Shown here in pieces: positions 5,685-9,594 of a stretch of DNA of 9,594 nt. The stretch is from SVTX01 sp045602385 (GTDB lineage Bacteria > Bacillota > Clostridia > Oscillospirales > CAG-272): the NCBI GenBank assembly GCA_045602385.1, contig JAZSBL010000031.1, positions 1-9,594 on the forward strand, in the 5' to 3' direction. The position numbers were made by a program, and so were the translations under genes. Every line of letters starts with the position of its first letter. The first letter of the stretch is position 1. The notes below the pieces were generated by a model. The model was not told where the DNA came from and ran no database searches. It saw nothing but the letters and a program-made list of their open reading frames with translations.

Positions 5685-6431
5685 TTAACCGTCAATCATA
5701 CTGTGCATGTCGTAGAGACCTGCGCTTCTGTCCTTAATAAAATCTGCCGCAACGAGCGCGCCTTCCGCGAAAAGCGAGCGGCTGTGCGCCTCATGCTTAA
5801 GAGTTATTGTTTGGGTATCGGTGCCGACTATGACCTCGTGCTCACCCACGATATTGCCCATTCTTACGGCGTGTATGCCGATCTCGTCCTTCATTCTCTT
5901 TGCCTGACCTTGTCTGCCAAAGGAGAAGAACGCTTTTTCTCTGATCTTCTGTATCTCGCGCGCGAGGAGAAGCGCCGTGCCGCTGGGAGCGTCAAGCTTG
6001 CGGTTATGGTGCTTTTCGATGATCTCGATATCCGCATCGGGGAAGGTCTTTGCGGCGGTTTTTGCAAGCTCGCAAAGGAGAGCGACGCCAAGCGACATGT
6101 TTGCGGAATGGAAAAGTGCGATCTTTTCAGCCGCTTTGTTGATGGTAGCCATTTCTGCCTCATCGTGACCCGTTGTGCAAAGCACGACGGGGATGTTTTT
6201 TTCTGTAGCGTATTCAAGAAGCGCGGGAGTTGCAGTGTGGTGCGAGAAGTCGATTATGCAATCAACGCTTTCCTTGACATCCGCAAACGAAGTATATACG
6301 GGGGCTTCGGAAATGGTTATGGGATTGATATCAACTCCGCATGCAAGCGCAGAGTCGCGGTAGCCTTCAAGCACAAGCTTTTTTACCTCGGCGCCCATTC
6401 TGCCGCCGATTCCGTTTATAAGTATTCTCAT
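5685..6431 (-). CDS. dapB: 4-hydroxy-tetrahydrodipicolinate reductase
   Basis: DapB reduces the product of DapA to tetrahydrodipicolinate with NAD(P)H. Counted from the ATG at 6431 the protein has 248 residues, typical for a bacterial DapB. The N-terminal Rossmann motif is NGIGGRMG (6-13), followed by DFSHH (61-65) and TTGH (86-89). The catalytic and substrate-binding block is EKHHNRKLDAPSGTA (139-153), with general acid H141 and K145. The ATG follows the dapA stop as TGA-A-ATG, a one-base gap that implies translational coupling. An upstream in-frame TTG (6446) would put extra residues before the Rossmann strand and is less likely. The stop lies four bases before lysA. Confidence 0.95.
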   Translation of the reverse strand: MRILINGIGGRMGAEVKKLVLEGYRDSALACGVDINPITISEAPVYTSFADVKESVDCIIDFSHHTATPALLEYATEKNIPVVLCTTGHDEAEMATINKAAEKIALFHSANMSLGVALLCELAKTAAKTFPDADIEIIEKHHNRKLDAPSGTALLLAREIQKIREKAFFSFGRQGQAKRMKDEIGIHAVRMGNIVGEHEVIVGTDTQTITLKHEAHSRSLFAEGALVAADFIKDRSAGLYDMHSMIDG

Positions 6432-6432
6432 T

Positions 6433-7317
6433 TCAGATAAGTCCAAGACCTTTCATAATTTCAGCCATTTTTGCCTCATGCTCGGGCTCCATAGCAGTTA
6501 AGGGGGAGCGGAGGCTGTTTTCGCAATATCCCATAAGCGACATAGCTGCCTTTACGGGAATGGGATTTACCTCGCAGAAGAGTGCATTGATAAAGGGAAT
6601 AAGATCAAGCTGTGCCTGTCTTGATTCCTTGATATTTCCCTCAAAGAAATCGTGGCACATCTTGCTTGTTGCGCGGGGCATGGGGTTGGAAAGGACCGAG
6701 ATAACACCCTTACCGCCAAGAGAGAGGATCGGTACGATCTGGTCGTCGTTGCCCGAATAGATGTCAAGCTTATCTCCGACGAGGTGCGCAAGCTCCGCAA
6801 CCTGTGAAAGGTTGCCCGAAGCCTCCTTGATAGCAACGATATTCTCGTGCTCCGCAAGCTTTGCCGCAGTGGCGGGGAGAATGTTACAGCCGGTACGGGA
6901 GGGAACGTTATAGAGTATAACGGGCTTTGTCGATGAATCCGCGATTGCGGTGAACATCTCGATAAGGCCCTTTTGGGTCGCCTTGTTATAGTAGGGAGTA
7001 ACGACGAGCACTGCGTCTGCGCCGGCATCGCACGCATCCTTCGTAAGCTCTATCGCGTAAGCAGTGTCGTTTGAGCCTGTACCCGCGATCACCGGCACTC
7101 TGCCGCCGACGGTATCGACTGCGAATTTGATGGCATCTCTGTGCTCATCGTCGGTAAGGGTGGACGCCTCGCCCGTAGTTCCGCAGACAACGATGGCATC
7201 GATGCCCTCGTCGATCTGCCAATTTATAAGCTTTTCAAAGCTTTCATAATCTATTTTGCCATTTTTAAAGGGGGTGATTATCGCGGTAGCCGCGCCGGTG
7301 AAAATTGTCTTTTTCAT
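6433..7317 (-). CDS. dapA: 4-hydroxy-tetrahydrodipicolinate synthase
   Basis: DapA condenses pyruvate with aspartate semialdehyde, the branch point from the aspartate family to diaminopimelate (cell wall) and lysine. The 294-residue protein is a Schiff-base class I TIM barrel. The pyruvate-binding lysine is K164 in VAIKEASGN. The proton-relay residues are T47, Y110 and Y136, seen in GTTGE (46-50), TPYYNK (107-112) and LYNVPSRTG (135-143, with the carboxylate-binding R141). The ATG has GGAGG 9-10 bases upstream (7328-7332). It is the first gene of dapA-dapB-lysA and is preceded by a lysine riboswitch, so lysine should lower its transcription. Confidence 0.96.
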   Translation of the reverse strand: MKKTIFTGAATAIITPFKNGKIDYESFEKLINWQIDEGIDAIVVCGTTGEASTLTDDEHRDAIKFAVDTVGGRVPVIAGTGSNDTAYAIELTKDACDAGADAVLVVTPYYNKATQKGLIEMFTAIADSSTKPVILYNVPSRTGCNILPATAAKLAEHENIVAIKEASGNLSQVAELAHLVGDKLDIYSGNDDQIVPILSLGGKGVISVLSNPMPRATSKMCHDFFEGNIKESRQAQLDLIPFINALFCEVNPIPVKAAMSLMGYCENSLRSPLTAMEPEHEAKMAEIMKGLGLI

Positions 7318-7402
7318 AGTTTTTTTGCCTCCGAAATATATTTAAACAAAAATCAAAGCAGGGAACACGAAAATGCTCTCTGCCCAGAGGAATTTGCATC
7401 TT

Positions 7403-7440
7403 AAAGTAAAACAGGCCGTTAAACCGGCCATCTGACTTTA
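7403..7440 (-). terminator. Expression platform of the lysine riboswitch: terminator with competing antiterminator
   Basis: On the minus strand GGCCG-GTTTAA-CGGCC (plus 7429-7414) is followed by TGTTTTACTTT, and outer AAAGT/ACTTT can pair to lengthen the stem. The segment just before the inner stem, GTAAAGTCAGAT, can instead pair with ATCTGCTTAC (plus 7451-7460) with two single-base bulges, which breaks the terminator. ATC of that partner belongs to the 3' strand of aptamer helix P1. The two folds are therefore exclusive: lysine-bound gives termination, free gives read-through. Confidence 0.82.
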
Positions 7441-7454
7441 CCAAAAGGAAGTAA

Positions 7455-7628
7455 GCAGATAGCACTCCGTGCGGTTGCCCGCAACGACAGCAGAGCGGAT
7501 ATTATCCGCCGAGCCAGAAAAGCCTTCGCGTGAAAAGACCATCTTCGGCACCGAGTCCTTTTACCGCCGCAACGCCCACGCAGGCTTGCACGGCGGCTAC
7601 TGATAATCAGGTGCGCCTCTATCGTATG
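7455..7628 (-). ncRNA. Lysine riboswitch aptamer (L box)
   Basis: Read on the minus strand, the leader begins GATAGAGGCGCACC, then TTATCAGTA, a long GC-rich P2 arm (GCCGCCG pairing with CGGCGG), and AAAAGGACTCGGTGCCGAAG. It continues with further paired arms (GGCGGATA/TATCCGC, and TTGC-GGG-CAA) and closes with CGGAGTGCTATCTG. These are the conserved core blocks of the L box in the correct order and spacing. P1 pairs GATAG (plus 7619-7623) with CTATC (plus 7458-7462). It lies between a strong promoter and dapA, the expected place in Firmicutes, and binds free lysine. Confidence 0.95.
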
Positions 7629-7633
7629 AAAAC

Positions 7634-7662
7634 AGTATATCACCGCATGCCCATTTTGTCAA
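7634..7662 (-). promoter_or_regulatory. Sigma-A promoter of the dapA-dapB-lysA operon
   Basis: On the minus strand TTGACA (7662-7657) and TATACT (7639-7634) are separated by 17 bases. The start site would fall near 7627, right at the beginning of the riboswitch aptamer. Confidence 0.9.
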
Positions 7663-7744
7663 TAGGTTTATATAAAAATCCCTGCTTTTTATACATTTTT
7701 ATTTAAAAATATTCCTTTGGAATGAATCTTTGAATTCTAATGCG

Positions 7745-7791
7745 AAAAAAAGCGAAAAAAGTGAAAAATCTTATAAAAATATTTGAAAAAA
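7745..7791. promoter_or_regulatory. Phased A-tracts upstream of the hisR promoter (likely bent DNA / UP element)
   Basis: Runs of five or six A begin at 7745, 7755, 7764, 7775 and 7786, close to one per helical turn, and end four bases before the -35 box. Such phasing bends DNA and can bind the RNA polymerase alpha subunit. The stretch from 7663 to 7794 holds no gene on either strand. Confidence 0.6.
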
Positions 7792-7794
7792 GTA

Positions 7795-7823
7795 TTGACT
7801 TTAACGCTTTAGCGTGGTAAAAT
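7795..7823 (+). promoter_or_regulatory. hisR operon promoter with internal operator-like palindrome
   Basis: TTGACT (7795-7800) and TAAAAT (7818-7823) are 17 bases apart, with TGG in front giving an extended -10. Between the boxes lies ACGCT-TT-AGCGT (7804-7815), arms perfectly complementary. A repressor bound there would block polymerase. The position in front of a TrpR-family gene suggests autoregulation. The leader also has a weak hairpin, CTTTTATC/GGTAAAAG (7846-7853 with 7858-7865). Confidence 0.8.
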
Positions 7824-7886
7824 GATAAAGTATTTTAAAAACTCGCTTTTATCTTACGGTAAAAGCCGATTTAGGAGGTCTGTCTG

Positions 7887-8180
7887 ATGAAAACCAAGCT
7901 TACGCCCGACGCAAAAGCGCTCTTTGAGGCGATATTGAGTCTTGAAAATATCGAGGAGTGCGCAAAATTCTTTGAGGACGTCTGCACGATAAAGGAGATC
8001 CAGGATCTCTCTCAGCGTTACGCCGTTGCAAGAATGCTTGACGGGGGCGAGAAATATCAGAGCATAGAGGCCGCCACCGGAGCCAGCACCGCTACCATCA
8101 GCCGCGTGAATAAGTGCCTTGCGTACGGAAGCGGCGGATACAGAGCCGTGCTTAAGAAAAGCAAGCAGAGCAAAGCGTAA
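7887..8180 (+). CDS. hisR: TrpR-superfamily transcriptional regulator (YerC/YecD type, probable HisR)
   Basis: The 97-residue all-helical protein matches the YerC/YecD group of the TrpR superfamily: KALFEAILSLENIEECAKFFEDVCTIKEIQDLSQRYAVARML (10-51), then a helix-turn-helix at about 57-78 (YQSIEAATGASTATISRVNKCL) and a GGY tail. Length and order agree with the family (about 95-105 residues). In Gram-positive bacteria members of this group have been linked by comparative genomics to histidine biosynthesis, and here it is the first gene of a his operon. It therefore probably binds histidine and represses this promoter; that is inferred, not seen. The start is secure: AGGAGGT lies 7 bases upstream (7873-7879). 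hisZ follows after 11 bases. Confidence 0.88.
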   Translation: MKTKLTPDAKALFEAILSLENIEECAKFFEDVCTIKEIQDLSQRYAVARMLDGGEKYQSIEAATGASTATISRVNKCLAYGSGGYRAVLKKSKQSKA

Positions 8181-8191
8181 GGGGAACGATC

Positions 8192-9262
8192 ATGAATAAC
8201 ACTTCACTTACACCTACCGAAAAGACAATATACGCGCTTCGTGGGCTTTACGGGAGCTACGGTTACGCGCAGTATAAAATGAGCAAGTTTGAGGAGTATG
8301 ACCTTTACGTCAGAAACAAGAGCTTTTTGCTCTCCGACAATATAATCGCATTTACGGATACCACGGGTAAGCTGATGGCACTAAAGCCCGACGTTACGCT
8401 TTCCATCGTTAAGAATATCGGAGAGTATGAGAGCGGTGTCCGCAGAGTTTACTACAACGAGAACGTTTATCGCGTTCCCCGCGGCGGATTTTCATTTAAG
8501 GAGATCATGCAGACCGGTCTTGAATGTATTGGCGAGATAGACGACTACAACGTATGCGAGGTATTGTTGCTTGCGGCAAAGAGCCTCTCTTTGATAACCG
8601 ATGATTTTGTTCTTGATATTTCACACCTTGGCGTGGTTTCCGCGATAATCGACTCTATGGGAGTTGACGGAGAGACCAAGGCGAGGCTTATGACCGCTAT
8701 CGGTGAGAAGAACGCGCAGGGAATAGCCGCGGCATGCCGAGATCTTACGGCTGTCAGCAAGAGCATCGAAATGTTAAAGGCTCTTGTTACTATGAAGGGT
8801 AGCTGCGGCGAGATGCTTGACATACTTAAGGGTAGCGAGGCGTATGAGATAGCAAGCTCCTTTGCATCTGTCATTGACGTCCTCAAAGCAAGCTTTGGCG
8901 ATAAGGTCAGAATCGATTTCTCGGTGGTGGACGACATGAGATACTACACGGGAATTGTATTCAAGGGCTTTGTCAAGGGAATTCCCACAAGCGTGCTTTC
9001 GGGCGGAAGATACGACAAGCTTATGGAGAGAATGGGCAAGAGAAGCGGAGCTATCGGATTTGCGGTATATCTGGATCTTCTTGAGATGCTTGAAAATGAC
9101 GGAAATGAATACGACGCGGATGTATTTCTGCAGTATGGCGAGAAAACGCCTCTTGCTCTTACCGCAAAAGCGGCAGACGAGCTTGTAAAGAGCGGAAAGA
9201 GAGTTATCAGCGGCAAGCAAATGCCCGACAAGCTCCGTGTTAAAGAGATTATAAAGATATAA
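8192..9262 (+). CDS. hisZ: ATP phosphoribosyltransferase regulatory subunit
   Basis: HisZ is a histidyl-tRNA synthetase paralogue that assembles with the short HisG and gives it activity and histidine feedback. The class II catalytic-core relics are clear: MALKPDVTLS (62-71), a motif-2 region YYNENVYRVPRGGFSFKEIMQTGLECIG (87-114), and motif 3 GGRYDKLMERMGKRSGAIGFAVYLDLL (271-297). The synthetase signature RGLDYYTG is replaced by DDMRYYTG (247-254), so the catalytic arginine is missing, which argues for HisZ over HisS. At 356 residues it is shorter than common HisZ proteins (about 390-420). Only a remnant of the anticodon-binding domain (about 304-356) remains. The ATG has AAGGGG upstream, and the stop overlaps the hisG ribosome binding site, so the two genes are coupled. 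Confidence 0.93.
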   Translation: MNNTSLTPTEKTIYALRGLYGSYGYAQYKMSKFEEYDLYVRNKSFLLSDNIIAFTDTTGKLMALKPDVTLSIVKNIGEYESGVRRVYYNENVYRVPRGGFSFKEIMQTGLECIGEIDDYNVCEVLLLAAKSLSLITDDFVLDISHLGVVSAIIDSMGVDGETKARLMTAIGEKNAQGIAAACRDLTAVSKSIEMLKALVTMKGSCGEMLDILKGSEAYEIASSFASVIDVLKASFGDKVRIDFSVVDDMRYYTGIVFKGFVKGIPTSVLSGGRYDKLMERMGKRSGAIGFAVYLDLLEMLENDGNEYDADVFLQYGEKTPLALTAKAADELVKSGKRVISGKQMPDKLRVKEIIKI

Positions 9263-9273
9263 GGAGAGCGACA

Positions 9274-9594
9274 ATGGAATATTTGAATATCGCCCTCCCG
9301 AAGGGAAGGCTTGGAGAAAAGGTATACGCGATGTTCGAATCTGCCGGCTTTGAGTGTCCCTCAATAAGAGAGGATAATCGCAAGCTGACCTTCGAAAACG
9401 AGGAAAAGGGAATAAGATATTTCTGGGTAAAGCCATCTGATGTATCAATTTATGTTGAAAGAGGCTCAGCCGATATAGGAGTATGTGGCAAGGATATTTT
9501 GCTTGAATATGAGCCAGATGTATATGAAACCCTTGATTTGAATATGGGCAAATGTCATATGGCAGTAGCAGCAAAAAGAGATTTTTACGACAAT
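9274..9594 (+). CDS. hisG: ATP phosphoribosyltransferase catalytic subunit, short form (5' part)
   Basis: HisG joins ATP and PRPP to phosphoribosyl-ATP, the first step of histidine synthesis. The first 107 codons are present and the gene runs off the right edge. The translation opens LNIALPKGRLGEKV (4-17), the conserved N-terminal strand and loop, and continues through PSDVSIYVERGSADIGVCGKDIL (54-76), the typical periplasmic-binding-like fold segment. The spacing and the hisZ partner point to the short, HisZ-dependent form. AAGGAG overlapping the hisZ stop (9261-9266) sets the ATG. Third-position GC drops sharply after about codon 47 (see findings). Confidence 0.94.
   Translation, partial: MEYLNIALPKGRLGEKVYAMFESAGFECPSIREDNRKLTFENEEKGIRYFWVKPSDVSIYVERGSADIGVCGKDILLEYEPDVYETLDLNMGKCHMAVAAKRDFYDN

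Noticed and set aside
5681..5695. TTG start for lysA inside the end of dapB
   Set aside because: Possible but less likely than the ATG at 5680; no ribosome binding site favours the TTG.
5703..6440. Plus-strand open frame (245 codons) opposite dapB
   Set aside because: Antisense shadow with cysteine- and arginine-rich sequence unlike any protein family; dapB is intact.
6432..6446. TTG start for dapB inside the end of dapA
   Set aside because: It would add five residues before the Rossmann strand. The ATG at 6431 directly after the dapA stop fits the family start.

Overview
The window looks like chromosomal DNA from an uncultured or little-studied Gram-positive bacterium of the class Clostridia. 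The grounds are the 3' end of a Firmicutes-type 23S rRNA, strong AGGAGG-type ribosome binding sites, an L-box lysine riboswitch, a YerC/HisR-type TrpR-family regulator, the short HisG plus HisZ arrangement, and a MetA with the acetyl-CoA signature residue. I cannot name a genus.

Layout. 1-290: the 3' end of 23S rRNA, a hairpin-rich trailer with no recognisable 5S gene, and an intrinsic terminator. 327-369: a second, strong hairpin that probably also terminates the leftward gene beside it. 385-807 (minus): a small protein with two membrane segments and a C-terminal RanBP2-like zinc finger. Its leader holds a terminator-like hairpin, and the DNA upstream is full of inverted repeats. 1126-4335 (plus): a methionine block, metY (O-acetylhomoserine sulfhydrylase), a repeat-rich 222-bp spacer, metA (homoserine O-acetyltransferase) and an integral-membrane ICMT-type methyltransferase, closed by a bidirectional terminator. 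4370-7662 (minus): a compact lysine/diaminopimelate operon, dapA-dapB-lysA, read from a near-consensus promoter through a lysine riboswitch with an attenuator. 7745-9594 (plus, divergent): phased A-tracts, a strong promoter with an internal palindrome, then hisR/yerC, hisZ and the first 107 codons of hisG.

How the genes work together. MetA and MetY are consecutive steps: homoserine to O-acetylhomoserine, then sulfide incorporation to homocysteine. DapA, DapB and LysA supply the first, second and last dedicated steps from aspartate semialdehyde to lysine, and lysine should switch the operon off through its leader RNA. HisZ and HisG form the two-component ATP phosphoribosyltransferase that starts histidine synthesis. 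The TrpR-like protein in front is the likely histidine-responsive repressor of its own operon. Thus three amino-acid pathways sit side by side next to an rRNA operon.

Most of the window is ordinary core metabolism. The less ordinary parts are the leader and upstream palindromes of the small zinc-finger gene (831-1021), the composite repeat between metY and metA, the palindrome and phased A-tracts at the hisR promoter, the missing 5S gene, and an abrupt composition change inside hisG. I did not find a clear new multi-gene system.
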